Shown: positions 34,462 to 43,083, counted from the first letter of the stretch. The stretch is DNA of 57,094 nucleotides from Prevotellaceae bacterium UBA4359 (GCA_002393555.1 DGSP01000063.1:1-57094), one strand, 5' to 3'. Notes: generated by a model not told the origin, from the sequence alone. Numbers and translations are program-made.

Positions 34462-34607
34462 AAAAATTATGAGTTAAATAGTTAGTAACTAAAAACGTGA
34501 GTCTTAAACAGAAATCACGTTCATTATTAATAATAGTAGATATGAAAAGTAGTAAAAATTGTCATTTTAAGTGTTTCTTCGTCACAATGGTAACTGAGAA
34601 ATCGGGG

Positions 34608-34638
34608 CAAAGATACTGACAAAAATGCATTTGACAAA
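34608..34638 (-). promoter_or_regulatory. Bacteroidetes-type promoter for the 933-aa protein
   Basis: On the minus strand TTTG (34635-34638) and TATCTTTG (34608-34615) are separated by 19 nt. It leaves an untranslated leader of roughly 140 nt before the start at 34461. Confidence 0.7.
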
Positions 34639-34671
34639 AAGAAATCGGGAAAAAGTACAAAATAGTTCCGC

Positions 34672-34713
34672 AAAAAGCAGTGGCGGTGGCATTTTAGGAA
34701 TGCCGCCGCCACT
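34672..34713 (-). terminator. Rho-independent terminator for the 801-aa protein gene
   Basis: Arms AGTGGCGGTGGCATT and AATGCCGCCGCCACT (14 of 15 paired) enclose TTAGG. On the minus strand the stem is followed by TTTTT. It lies about 20 nt past the stop of the gene at 34735-37140. Confidence 0.8.
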
Positions 34714-34734
34714 ATTTCATAAGAACTGTCTGTT

Positions 34735-37140
34735 TTACTTCACCAGCACCTTCTTGCCATCCTTGATGACGATGCCCTTGTAGTTGCTGTCAACACGCTG
34801 GCCAGCAAGGTTGTAGATGGCAGTAGATTTCTTGATGGGCTGAACATCCACCGCATCAATAGCAGTCGTGTAAACATCTTCTATATCCTCCACGCCTTCG
34901 TAGGTATAGACATCAATGTAGAAGATGTGAACAGCACTGGGGAGATCCGACACCTTGAGCAAGTCTTCTGCGGGAACAGTGTAAACCTTTTGTGCACGAT
35001 AATCCGTATAGTTCGAGCCACCGGTTCCATAGTAGATGGTAACAATCTCGCCTGGCTTTGCCACCTCGCGCGAGAAGGTCAGTGTAGGTCTTGCCATGAA
35101 GTAGATACCCAGACGAGTGATGCCATCACCATTGTATCCACCTTCTTTCTCCTTATCAGCCTTGTCTGTGTATATCATGATGGTGGAGTTATTCTTCGCA
35201 TTGGGAGCACAATCCACATCTAGTCCAGTCTTGAAGATTCCGCTGAGGTCTTCACTATAACCATAGCCATTAGAGTTCTGGTTTACACCGCCCTCAATGA
35301 CGGCTCGGTTCGAGCGCAGGTTTACATCACGTGCAAGCCATCCAGTCGGCTTCACCACAGGTTTCCACCCATCCAGTTCCTCTTCGTTCTCATAACGTTG
35401 AGCATACTCATCCTTCGACATGTATTCGGTCACAGCCTCTTCGCCATCACCCGTTGTCTTGCTGTATTGCTCAACCAAATCTTCGGGAATGTTAGTCGGG
35501 TCTTGGATGAAGAGAGCCTTCTGATACTCGGTGATGTTCACGAAGTCCCAGTCGTGGAGTGCGTTGCCCTCACCGTCGGTGGCAGCAGACTTGCGCTTGA
35601 TGTCTGTATTTTCCATGTCGGCAACCTGTTCCAGCACACCATCCTCGTAGCCATCGGCACTCACAGTCACCTTCACCTCGTGTTCGAACGAGATGATGCT
35701 GCCCACAGCCACGCCTTCCTCGCCACGAGTGTCGTCATCGGCTGTCCAACTGATGTCATACGCATCCTTGTCGGTCTTCTTGTTGTTCACCCATCCGATT
35801 CTGTACTGACGCACAGTGCCGTCAAAGCCCACAAGTTCCAGCGTGGGGGCATTGAGTGTCAGGTTTTCAATCTCCAGTTTCTGAGTCACCATATCCGAAA
35901 CGACACCTGTGGTGGAAATGGAAATGTATTTGATGGTCACAATTGCTTTCGACACATCACCACTTCCATCATACTCAACAGGCTTACCATCATTGAGTGT
36001 AATCTCGATGGGAGCCTCGGGGTCATAGTAATTGCCTTCGCCATAATAATTGTTAGGGTCGATGGGGTCACCCTCTGTCCAGCCTTGGAAGGTTGTCTCC
36101 AAATCTGGAACTTGCTTATACACAGCAACAAGAGCCTCTTTTTCCACTCCCTCTGGCAACTCCCCTGCTTCATATTGCTCCACCGTATATTTCACCGTTG
36201 TGCCTTCCTCTTCGTCGGTGTATGTGTAATAATCCACCTCATCCGTATCTTTCCAATAGATAGGGTCGGCTACAGCAACCGGGGCTTCGGGGTCATCCAC
36301 GTTCTCATCTACAAAGTTGTAGAAAGTATAAACCTCGTTTTCCTCTGTTGATATGCCTGAGTTGATGGCGTATGTGCGAGAACCTCCGTTGACACTCACC
36401 ACACTCATTGATGGCAATGTAACAGACTCGGCCTCATTGACTCCTTTCCAAATCTGAAGACCTTGAATGGCGATATAACGTTGTATTTCAACCAAAAAGT
36501 ATCCGTCGCTCGTAGCACGCCAATAGGAGAAGTTATCTTTAGACCCTTCCTCTAATGCCTCTTGTGCTACATGGATGTCTTCTGTTATATCCTCCCATTC
36601 ACATGCTGTCACACCAGAGATGACAGATGCAGATGCTGGTTGAGCGATGTTATCTTTACATGTTTGATAATTTTTATCGCTTTCCAACAATCCAGAAACT
36701 CCATGTTGACAAACAATAACCTGACCAGCCCTCACATTGGCAATAGCAATGTAGCGAGCACCTGAACCATAGTTGTGAAGACCATCTTTGCCTGCTGCTG
36801 CGCGCAAATTGATAGCCGTTGTTCCTATCTGAATGTAGAAGTTATCCATCTGCGCTGGTGCCACTACTTGATAGGAAACCCAACTGTTCAATTTGAACGA
36901 TGCAGCCTCGTCTGCCAGAACAAAGCAGCCATCGCCAAACACCCTGTCGCCTGCAGCATTGGCGAAAACTTCACCATTGAACTTACCGTTTACAAAATCA
37001 TAATCTTTTGAAAGGACAAGATTGTAGTCTTCGCCTTCCAGCACGGCATTTGCTGTCGGAATGTCATAAGACCATGCACTTGCCACCGTTGACACCAGCA
37101 TCAGAGCCAATGCCAAGAGAGAGGTGTAAAGTTTTCTCAT
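34735..37140 (-). CDS. Large secreted protein with conserved C-terminal tail
   Basis: An 801-residue secreted protein with signal peptide MRKLYTSLLALALMLVSTVASA. I recognise no catalytic domain. The middle is rich in Asp/Glu/Val beta-strand sequence, possibly Ig-like or jelly-roll folds, with acidic stretches such as EVDYYTYTDEEEGTTVKY. The C-terminal STAIYNLAGQRVDSNYKGIV repeats that of the 933-aa neighbour at protein and DNA level. Such tails in Prevotella resemble a sorting or anchoring signal. It has its own promoter and terminator. Confidence 0.68.
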   Translation of the reverse strand: MRKLYTSLLALALMLVSTVASAWSYDIPTANAVLEGEDYNLVLSKDYDFVNGKFNGEVFANAAGDRVFGDGCFVLADEAASFKLNSWVSYQVVAPAQMDNFYIQIGTTAINLRAAAGKDGLHNYGSGARYIAIANVRAGQVIVCQHGVSGLLESDKNYQTCKDNIAQPASASVISGVTACEWEDITEDIHVAQEALEEGSKDNFSYWRATSDGYFLVEIQRYIAIQGLQIWKGVNEAESVTLPSMSVVSVNGGSRTYAINSGISTEENEVYTFYNFVDENVDDPEAPVAVADPIYWKDTDEVDYYTYTDEEEGTTVKYTVEQYEAGELPEGVEKEALVAVYKQVPDLETTFQGWTEGDPIDPNNYYGEGNYYDPEAPIEITLNDGKPVEYDGSGDVSKAIVTIKYISISTTGVVSDMVTQKLEIENLTLNAPTLELVGFDGTVRQYRIGWVNNKKTDKDAYDISWTADDDTRGEEGVAVGSIISFEHEVKVTVSADGYEDGVLEQVADMENTDIKRKSAATDGEGNALHDWDFVNITEYQKALFIQDPTNIPEDLVEQYSKTTGDGEEAVTEYMSKDEYAQRYENEEELDGWKPVVKPTGWLARDVNLRSNRAVIEGGVNQNSNGYGYSEDLSGIFKTGLDVDCAPNAKNNSTIMIYTDKADKEKEGGYNGDGITRLGIYFMARPTLTFSREVAKPGEIVTIYYGTGGSNYTDYRAQKVYTVPAEDLLKVSDLPSAVHIFYIDVYTYEGVEDIEDVYTTAIDAVDVQPIKKSTAIYNLAGQRVDSNYKGIVIKDGKKVLVK

Positions 37141-37249
37141 CAGTTGATAATAATTAGTTAGTAATAAAATTTGTTATAAAGCATTTTTTCTAAATCCATT
37201 GCGAGCGTTCTCGTCCACTGCATGCAAGAATGAATTTCCCATTTCGGTG

Positions 37250-37281
37250 CAAAGATAACACTTTTTTTCTTTTTTCTCAAA
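37250..37281 (-). promoter_or_regulatory. Bacteroidetes-type promoter for the 801-aa protein
   Basis: Minus-strand TATCTTTG at 37250-37257 with TTTG at 37278-37281, spacer 20 nt. Confidence 0.65.
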
Positions 37282-37361
37282 AAAACGAGGGGAAGAAATG
37301 AAAACTTTAACAGATTGAGGAGAGGAAGGGGCAAACGAGAGGGAAAGAGGTGTGAAACAAG

Positions 37362-37430
37362 CGTACCCCTCGACTACGGCATGGCGTACCCGAGGGGTAC
37401 GGCACGGTGTAGTCGAGGGGTACGGCTATG
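37362..37430. repeat. 23-nt tandem array, CGTACCC family (three units)
   Basis: Units begin at 37362, 37385 and 37408, pitch exactly 23. Unit 2 contains the palindrome GTACCCGAGGGGTAC. A 16-nt segment of unit 1 (CGTACCCCTCGACTAC) is the exact reverse complement of part of unit 3, so the array folds on itself. The same family recurs at 49934-50002. Confidence 0.85.
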
Positions 37431-37445
37431 GGAGTTCGAAAAAAA

Positions 37446-38528
37446 TTACTGGCGCAGCACGAGGGAGGTGATTTTCATGCTCTCGTCTAGAACGGCTGTG
37501 CCGGAGAAGCGCTTCACGTTGTCGGGCTTGGGAGCGTCGGCTTCGCCATCGCCGTTGGAGGCCACACCGTCTTCGGTGTCGAGGTGGGCATGACGGACGG
37601 AGGAGGATGAGTAGGTTTCCTCGTCGAGGGTGAACTGCACGTTGTAAATGCTGCGGCCCTGCAGTTTCACCTTGGTGATGGTGGGGTTTTTGACGCTGAA
37701 GAAGAGGATACGCGAGGAGGAGTGCATGTGCTGCATGTAGGCGTAGATGTCTTCCAGTTCGGGATTGGCCTTGCCGATGTAGGAACTGATGACGGGGGCG
37801 AGGGTGGTCTCGATGGCTGCGCGGTTGTTGTCGGCCAGGGCGTTGAAATGTGCGTCGAGTGTGCCGTTGATGGCCGTTTCCTCTTCGGGGCTGAGTTCTG
37901 CACTGTCGAGTTCATTCATCTTTTGCCTTGCATCGGCGGTGTAGCGGCCTTGCGGGAACTGGGCCAGGTAGTGTTCGTATGCCTCGCGGGTGTCGGCTTG
38001 GTTGGCCTCGACAAAGGAGAGGGAGTCGAGTTTGGTCTGAGCCTGTTTGAGATAGAGTCCGTCGGGGTGGACATCGAGAAAGTGGCGCACGGAGGCCAGC
38101 GTGAGCGAGCCTTCGGCGGCCTGCCAGTCGGTGCGCTCGGCAAAGAAGCGGTCGCCCAGAGCCTTCAGTTGCGAATAGTGGTGGGCATCGGGGTTGTAGG
38201 TGTCGAGGTAGGTGCTGAGGGCTTCGGCCAGCGAGTCGAGGCGCCCTTCGTTCTGATAGCGCACGATGTTGTCGTAGGCGGCACGTTCGTCGGCATTGTC
38301 GCTGCCACGGAAGAAGATGTGCCATGCGGCAGCGGCGCCCAGGGCCAGGATGACGATGGACACGACGACGATGGTGGCCACGGCATGGCCATTAGGCTTT
38401 TTCTCTGGCTGAGCGGATGGTTGCGGCTGAGAGGGGGCATGGTTGCCGAGGGGGCATCCACAGTGGGGGCATGAGGTGGCCAGTGTGCTTACTTCGTGGC
38501 CACATTCGGGACATTTCACTAATGACAT
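37446..38528 (-). CDS. Zinc-ribbon, single-pass membrane protein with TPR-like region
   Basis: A 360-residue protein. The N-terminal zinc ribbon has two CxxC knuckles (CPECGHEV and CPHCGC, residues 5-24), followed by a Pro/Gln-rich linker and one membrane helix at about 48-70. The extracytoplasmic part has helical repeat-like segments (HYSQLKALGDRFFAER, AYEHYLAQFPQGRYTADARQ) and a beta-rich end. Function is unknown; the layout resembles cell-envelope sensors with a cytoplasmic zinc finger. It follows the small membrane protein gene by 12 nt. Confidence 0.7.
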   Translation of the reverse strand: MSLVKCPECGHEVSTLATSCPHCGCPLGNHAPSQPQPSAQPEKKPNGHAVATIVVVSIVILALGAAAAWHIFFRGSDNADERAAYDNIVRYQNEGRLDSLAEALSTYLDTYNPDAHHYSQLKALGDRFFAERTDWQAAEGSLTLASVRHFLDVHPDGLYLKQAQTKLDSLSFVEANQADTREAYEHYLAQFPQGRYTADARQKMNELDSAELSPEEETAINGTLDAHFNALADNNRAAIETTLAPVISSYIGKANPELEDIYAYMQHMHSSSRILFFSVKNPTITKVKLQGRSIYNVQFTLDEETYSSSSVRHAHLDTEDGVASNGDGEADAPKPDNVKRFSGTAVLDESMKITSLVLRQ

Positions 38529-38540
38529 AACAGACTTGTT

Positions 38541-39008
38541 TTATTGCTCGATTTTTGTGGTATCGATGTTTGTTGTTGTGTTAATTTTCTCGTTTATCAA
38601 TGAGTCGAAGGCGGCAGTCTCTTCCATCGGGAGGGTGTCTTCCTGCACGGTGTCTTCGGGCTGTGGCACATAGATGGGGGCGATGGGTTCTTCCTCCACC
38701 ACCTCGGCATCCTTGATGGTGTCGCCCGTGCCTTCGAAGGCATGCATGACGGGGCGTGTGTTTTTGTCGAATAGCACCACTCCGGCTATGGCGATGGCCG
38801 AAAGGGCGAGGAACGCCGTGGTGGCATGCCGCACCACCTTGCCGCCGGAGGGATAGCGCCACGACAGGTAGAAGTAGGCACACGCCAGCAGAAGCCAGAC
38901 GATGCCAACCCACGTGAACCCGAAAAGCAGACACTTGACGAGGATGCAGACAAAGACGCTCAGAGCGACTGTCAGGCCAAGGTCACTGTATGAATTTCTG
39001 CGTTGCAT
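38541..39008 (-). CDS. Small uncharacterised membrane protein
   Basis: A 155-residue protein with hydrophobic segments at about 10-50 (two helices) and 70-85 and an acidic, Thr-rich C-terminal half (EVVEEEPIAPIYVPQPEDTV). No known family was recognised. It is transcribed with the zinc-ribbon gene downstream and lies behind a TACCTTTG box. Confidence 0.6.
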   Translation of the reverse strand: MQRRNSYSDLGLTVALSVFVCILVKCLLFGFTWVGIVWLLLACAYFYLSWRYPSGGKVVRHATTAFLALSAIAIAGVVLFDKNTRPVMHAFEGTGDTIKDAEVVEEEPIAPIYVPQPEDTVQEDTLPMEETAAFDSLINEKINTTTNIDTTKIEQ

Positions 39009-39046
39009 GATTGTTTCCTAAATCATCCTTTTTACTTTTTTCGCGG

Positions 39047-39054
39047 CAAAGGTA
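39047..39054 (-). promoter_or_regulatory. -7 box for the membrane-protein pair
   Basis: Minus-strand TACCTTTG about 40 nt upstream of the start at 39008. No clear -33 TTTG lies at 19-22 nt. Confidence 0.5.
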
Positions 39055-39060
39055 GAAAAA

Positions 39061-39093
39061 AGTTGGGAGTTAGACGTGAGGAGTCAGGAGTTT
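39061..39093. repeat. 7-nt repeat between divergent promoters
   Basis: Variants GTTGGGA, GTTAGAC, GTGAGGA and GTCAGGA follow at 7-nt pitch, in the gap between the minus box at 39047 and the plus box at 39099. Confidence 0.55.
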
Positions 39094-39098
39094 TTTTG

Positions 39099-39106
39099 TA
39101 CCTTTG
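39099..39106 (+). promoter_or_regulatory. -7 box for the DUF3298-type lipoprotein
   Basis: TACCTTTG lies 24 nt before the ATG at 39130. This box rules out the upstream ATG at 39076 as the start. Confidence 0.55.
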
Positions 39107-39129
39107 CACCCGATTTTGGACAAAGAACG

Positions 39130-39984
39130 ATGAAAAGAGACACGTTACATGACATATTTTTGTTTTTAGGAGCACTTTCCACCTTTTTTCTGACGGCTTG
39201 CATTTCTGACTCTCAATGGAATGGCATTGAGTTCTATCGCGTGGAGAAACAGGAGCGGCTGAACGAGACTCCGATGGAGGACGCTGACGAGGAAGAAGCC
39301 GAGAAAGACACGCTGCAGGATGAGTTTGCCTCGCTGCATGAGGGGGCAAAGCGCGAGATGGATGTGAAGGTGGACATGCAGTTCATGAGACAAGACCAAG
39401 AGGTGAACGAGCGGGTTTGCAAACTCATCAACGGCCAACTGATTGAGATTCTGCTGCATCAGTCGAGCGAACTGACTGCCGACGAGGCGGTGGCGCAATA
39501 TATAGAAGACGTGAAGGGGGAGTTTCGCAGCGATGAGGTGGCCGACATCTACTACGACCATCTGACGGGACGTGCCGAATATGGGAAGAAGCAGGTCGTC
39601 AACTATCGGCTGGAGGAGGAGGTGTTCAATGGCGGGGCGCATCCGTGCACGGTGACCACCATCCTGCGGTTCGACACCAGCACGGGCAGGATGATTGTGC
39701 TGGACGACATTTGCCCCATCACGAAGCAGAACCTGCTGAAGGACTTGCTGTTGCGCAAACTGATGAAAGACCAGCAGGTGCGGACGATGGACGAACTGCG
39801 CCAGAAGGGCATTCTGGAGATGACGGACATGTTCATCAGCAATAATTTCGCGCTGCGCGAGGACAGCATCGAGTTTCTCTATAACGAATATGACATCGCG
39901 CCCTATGCCTACGGGGCTTTCACCATCTGCCTTGGCTATGATGAGACCAAGGAGGTGCTGAATTTTCAGACGCTTAAACCGTGA
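39130..39984 (+). CDS. DUF3298/DUF4163-like lipoprotein (RsiV-like fold)
   Basis: A 284-residue lipoprotein; start MKRDTLHDIFLFLGALSTFF leads to lipobox LTACIS. Residues 75-170 look like DUF4163, and the end (YALR... FLYNEYDIAPYAYGAFTICL) is the DUF3298 hallmark found in RsiV and PdaC. Related domains bind lysozyme or glycan, but the role here is unknown. The start was placed after the TACCTTTG box. Its 3' end overlaps the convergent Lrp gene by 11 nt. Confidence 0.75.
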   Translation: MKRDTLHDIFLFLGALSTFFLTACISDSQWNGIEFYRVEKQERLNETPMEDADEEEAEKDTLQDEFASLHEGAKREMDVKVDMQFMRQDQEVNERVCKLINGQLIEILLHQSSELTADEAVAQYIEDVKGEFRSDEVADIYYDHLTGRAEYGKKQVVNYRLEEEVFNGGAHPCTVTTILRFDTSTGRMIVLDDICPITKQNLLKDLLLRKLMKDQQVRTMDELRQKGILEMTDMFISNNFALREDSIEFLYNEYDIAPYAYGAFTICLGYDETKEVLNFQTLKP

Positions 39985-40447
39985 AGCCGTAGGTGAGTTT
40001 GAGCGTGTCCATGACAAAACAGGAACTGACTTTTGAGATGTAGGGGAAATCGCCCAACTTGTCGAGGATGAACTGCTGATAGCGCTGCATGCTGCTCACA
40101 CACACCTTGAGCAGGTAGTCGCCATCGCCCGAGATGTTGTAGCATTCGGTCACTTCGGGCCATGTGGCCACCACTTCTTGGAAGTCGTTGGCTATCTGCT
40201 TGTTGATTTGTTTCATCGACACGCTGCAGAAGACCATGAATCCACGTTCCAACTTGTTGGCATCGAGCACCGCCACATAGCCCTTGATGTAGCCAAGCCG
40301 TTCCAAGCGACGCTGACGCTCGTAGGTGGGTGTGACGGAGAGGTGTATCTTCAGCGCCAGTTCTTTGGTGGTCAGGCGGCTGTTGTCTTGCAGGATGCGG
40401 AGTATTTGGAGGTCGATGTCGTCGAGTTCGTGTTTGTAAGTTTCCAT
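39974..40447 (-). CDS. Lrp/AsnC family transcriptional regulator
   Basis: A 157-residue regulator. The winged HTH is at residues 8-60 (DDIDLQILRILQDNSRLTTK, PTYERQRRLERLGYIKGY), and the RAM ligand domain follows from about 70 (SGDGDYLLKVCVSSM). These proteins sense amino acids and act as octamers. The first helix motif fits Bacteroidetes Lrp members. The gene is alone on its transcript apart from maf upstream (26 nt). Confidence 0.92.
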   Translation of the reverse strand: METYKHELDDIDLQILRILQDNSRLTTKELALKIHLSVTPTYERQRRLERLGYIKGYVAVLDANKLERGFMVFCSVSMKQINKQIANDFQEVVATWPEVTECYNISGDGDYLLKVCVSSMQRYQQFILDKLGDFPYISKVSSCFVMDTLKLTYGFTV

Positions 40448-40475
40448 GTTAGTGAGGAGTTAGGAGTTAGGAATC
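40446..40475. repeat. 7-nt repeat in the maf-Lrp gap
   Basis: Copies of GTTAGGA and variants at 7-nt pitch fill the 26-nt gap between the Lrp gene and maf. Confidence 0.5.
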
Positions 40476-41073
40476 AGAAATTTTTGAGTTCGGTGTAGAG
40501 CCGCTGGATGGGGAGGCCCATCACGTTGAAGTAGGAGCCTTCGATGCGAGTGACGGCCACGAAGCCTATCCACTCCTGAATGCCGTAGGAGCCTGCTTTG
40601 TCGAATGGTTGATATGTATTGACGTAATACGTTATTTCTTCGTCAGTTAAGGAAGCGAAAAACACTTTTGAGGTAGAGGCAAACTGGATGGTCTTTTGCT
40701 TGGTGACGATGGTCACGCCCGTGATGACTTCGTGGGCATGGCCAGAGAGTTCGCGCAGCATCTGGATGGCCTCTTCGCGGCTGTGCGGCTTGCCCAACAC
40801 TTGATGGTTGTCATACACGATGGTGTCGGCGGTGATGATGAGTTCATCGTCGGCCATTGTCTTTTTGTAGGCTTCTGCTTTTTTGCCCGAAATGTAGATG
40901 GGAATCTCCTCGCCTCGCAGGGTGTCGGGATAGTTCTCATCAATGTCGCTGAGGGTGCGGACGGTGAAGTCGATTCCTAACCCGGCCAACAGTTCCTTGC
41001 GGCGAGGTGAGTTGCTGGCCAACACCACCCGATAGCCTTCTACCAGCCGAAGGCCGTGCTGTTGTGCATCCAT
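40474..41073 (-). CDS. maf: Maf-type nucleoside triphosphate pyrophosphatase
   Basis: A 199-residue Maf protein that hydrolyses non-canonical or dTTP/UTP nucleotides to monophosphates. The motif VVLASNSPRRKELL is near residue 16, ITADTIVYDNHQVLGKP near 80, and the C-terminal SYGIQEWIGF and GLPIQRL are family-typical. The assigned ATG overlaps the upstream phosphatase gene by 34 nt. No cleaner start is visible because the family motif begins only 15 residues later. Confidence 0.9.
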   Translation of the reverse strand: MDAQQHGLRLVEGYRVVLASNSPRRKELLAGLGIDFTVRTLSDIDENYPDTLRGEEIPIYISGKKAEAYKKTMADDELIITADTIVYDNHQVLGKPHSREEAIQMLRELSGHAHEVITGVTIVTKQKTIQFASTSKVFFASLTDEEITYYVNTYQPFDKAGSYGIQEWIGFVAVTRIEGSYFNVMGLPIQRLYTELKNF

Positions 41074-41558
41074 AGGTTTTGTGCTTTGAGTATTTGTTCG
41101 AGAATGTCACGTGCGCACCCCTGTCCTCCGTTCTTGTGGGAGATGTAGATGCACACGTCTTTTATTTCGGGGGCAGCATCGGCTGGGCAGCATGGCAGGC
41201 CGCACCGCTGCAGCACCTCATAGTCGGGGATGTCGTCGCCTACGTAGGCAATCTCCTCATCCTGAAGTTGATATTTCTTTTTCAGTTCTTCGTAAGTGCT
41301 GATTTTGACGGCAGCACCGAGGATGACGTCCTTGAGGCCAAGGCTTTCGTAGCGGATGCGCACGGCTTCAGTGCGTCCGCCTGTGATGATGGCCAGGATG
41401 AGTCCACACTTCACGGCATGCTGCATGGCATAGCCGTCTTTGATGTTGACGGTGCGCATGGGGTCGCCGTTGGGGTGCTGAGGGATGGTCTCGCAAGAGA
41501 GAACACCATCCACGTCGAAGAAGACAGCACGTATCTTGGCTAAATCGTAGTTAATCAT
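41040..41558 (-). CDS. KdsC-like HAD phosphatase
   Basis: A small HAD phosphatase of 172 residues. Motif I is FFDVDGVLS, motif II TGGRTEAV, and motif IV YVGDDIPDYEVL; the order and the absence of a cap domain match KdsC (Kdo-8-phosphate phosphatase). It would release Kdo for LPS core. The KdsC call over other cap-less HAD phosphatases is inferred. It overlaps maf by 34 nt. Confidence 0.82.
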   Translation of the reverse strand: MINYDLAKIRAVFFDVDGVLSCETIPQHPNGDPMRTVNIKDGYAMQHAVKCGLILAIITGGRTEAVRIRYESLGLKDVILGAAVKISTYEELKKKYQLQDEEIAYVGDDIPDYEVLQRCGLPCCPADAAPEIKDVCIYISHKNGGQGCARDILEQILKAQNLWMHNSTAFGW

Positions 41559-41579
41559 GAGAGTTTTTTATGTTTTTTT

Positions 41580-41668
41580 GACTAGAGAACCTAGATTAAC
41601 CAGAAGGGTTAGATTGGCTAGAAGGGCTAGAAGGACTAGAAGAACTAGAAGAACTAAACTGGCTCGAA
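41580..41668. repeat. 9-nt minisatellite at a gene end
   Basis: About ten copies of CTAGAAGGG-like units (CTAGAAGGA, CTAGAAGAA, CTAGATTAA) follow at 9-nt pitch. The array encodes the Ser/Pro tail and stop codon of the DUF2520 protein and continues into the intergenic side. Confidence 0.8.
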
Positions 41669-42453
41669 AAACCAGAAGTCTCCCCCTCCACAGCCAATTC
41701 ATGTATGCTCTGGCTCATCAACTCATAGATTTGCTGGAGGTGAGGCATGGCGGCCAGAAGTTGCCGTTGCTTCTCCATCACATTCTCGTCCCAACGCACA
41801 GCGGGGCCTGTCTGGGCTTCGACTGGAGTCATCGAGTAGAGTTTGTGAGCCGTCTCACCGATGAGAGGAAGCATGACGCTGAAGGGGATACCGCCATGCG
41901 CTTGGAGCAACTGGGCACCGAGAGCATAGCAATGGTTGGCAAAGTTGCAACAGAAGACGGCGGAGAGATGGAGGTACTTGCGGTTCTCGCTGTCCAGCGT
42001 ATAGACAGAGTCGGAAAGGGTCTTTCCCAGCGAGCGAAGTGTCGCCTCGTCTTCCTCGTTCGACGCTTCGACAAAACAGGGTATCACACTGAAATCCACC
42101 TCCTTATTCTTAGAGAATGTCTGCATGGGATAAAAGACTCCGCAACGTGCTGAAGGCAAGACAGCGAGAGGCATGCTGCCCGCTGTGTGGACAAAGAACT
42201 GGCCTTCCCTACCCTCATGCAACGCTGCTGCGACCGATGGCAAGGCCGTGTCTTTCACCGAAATGATGAAGACATCGGCACTACGCACCACATCAGTCAA
42301 ACGGGTGGTGTGAGGGCATGCCAACGTCTCTGCCAAAGCGGATGCCGAAGCCTCCGTGCGGCTATAGACCTGCACTATTTCGTGATGGGCACGATGGAGT
42401 GCTTTGCCCAAATTGGTGGCCAGATTACCCGCCCCTATCAATACAATCTTCAT
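41596..42453 (-). CDS. Rossmann/DUF2520 domain protein (NADP-binding, F420-reductase-like)
   Basis: A 285-residue protein. N-terminal Rossmann fold MKIVLIGAGNLATNLGKALH, then the DUF2520 helical domain (RKYLHLSAVFCCNFANHCYA, LLPLIGETAHKL). The family resembles ketopantoate-reductase-like enzymes but has no assigned reaction. The start at 42453 was chosen because the preceding 12 residues look non-coding. The last 29 residues are almost only Ser, Pro and Gly and derive from a 9-nt repeat. Confidence 0.8.
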   Translation of the reverse strand: MKIVLIGAGNLATNLGKALHRAHHEIVQVYSRTEASASALAETLACPHTTRLTDVVRSADVFIISVKDTALPSVAAALHEGREGQFFVHTAGSMPLAVLPSARCGVFYPMQTFSKNKEVDFSVIPCFVEASNEEDEATLRSLGKTLSDSVYTLDSENRKYLHLSAVFCCNFANHCYALGAQLLQAHGGIPFSVMLPLIGETAHKLYSMTPVEAQTGPAVRWDENVMEKQRQLLAAMPHLQQIYELMSQSIHELAVEGETSGFSSQFSSSSSSSPSSPSSQSNPSG

Positions 42454-42460
42454 AAGTGAT

Positions 42461-43000
42461 TCACTCTTCCTCCGGGAATGGTCCCACATGCACGTTCTCC
42501 CACTTCAGTTTGTCTTCGTCCTGCGGCTTGCGCTCAATGGCTGGATAGCCGATGCCGATGACACATTCGGCAGTGAGGTTCTCGGGATAGCGAAGGAGGA
42601 AACGGAGCACATTGTCGGAGGGTTCGCCGTTCTCCATGAAGCGGTTGCGCACCTGACACCAGCACGAGCCCAAACCCAGATCGGCTGCCTGATACTGCAT
42701 GGTGACGGCGGCTATAGAGGCATCCTCGCACCAGGCATCGGTCACCTCGCGGTCACCCAACACCACGATAGCCACTTTGGCACCAGCGATGAACTGGCTG
42801 CCCAGAGGTCGGCAGAGCGATATTTTCTCCAGAAGAACAGGGTCATCGACCACCACAAAATGCCAGGCACGAGTGCCTTTGCTGGTGGGAGCCATCAATG
42901 CGGCACGAAGAATTGTCTGAAGGTCCTCGGGAGTGATTTCCTGTTCGGTAAACTTGCGGACACTGCGGCGCTTTTGCACCAAATCCTTGAAATTTTCCAT
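42461..43000 (-). CDS. Nitroreductase family protein
   Basis: FMN-dependent nitroreductase-like oxidoreductase of about 179 residues. RRSVRKFTEQEITPEDLQTI and ALMAPTSKGTRAWHFVVV are the N-terminal flavin-binding motifs. LGLGSCWCQVRNRF and IGYPAIERKP mark the C-terminal half. The start was set at MENFKDLVQKR; upstream residues look non-coding. Substrate cannot be told. It begins 7 nt before the DUF2520 gene in the same direction. Confidence 0.87.
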   Translation of the reverse strand: MENFKDLVQKRRSVRKFTEQEITPEDLQTILRAALMAPTSKGTRAWHFVVVDDPVLLEKISLCRPLGSQFIAGAKVAIVVLGDREVTDAWCEDASIAAVTMQYQAADLGLGSCWCQVRNRFMENGEPSDNVLRFLLRYPENLTAECVIGIGYPAIERKPQDEDKLKWENVHVGPFPEEE

Positions 43001-43083
43001 TGCTTTATAATATAAATGTGTGAAATTTGGTGTAAAGTTAAAAAACTTTTGCCATTCACGAAGAATGTTTGGGAGATAATTCT

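Larger units (their letters stand above)
37141..37445. other. Gene-free gap with promoter and 23-nt array
   Basis: No gene is seen. The left part carries the promoter of the 801-aa protein (37250-37281); a purine-rich stretch follows; the right part carries the CGTACCC 23-nt array (37362-37430), about 15 nt from the stop of the zinc-ribbon gene. Confidence 0.7.

Noticed and set aside
39076..39129. Earlier start for the DUF3298-type lipoprotein
   Set aside because: It would place the TACCTTTG promoter box inside the coding region and put 18 unusual residues before a normal lipoprotein signal peptide.
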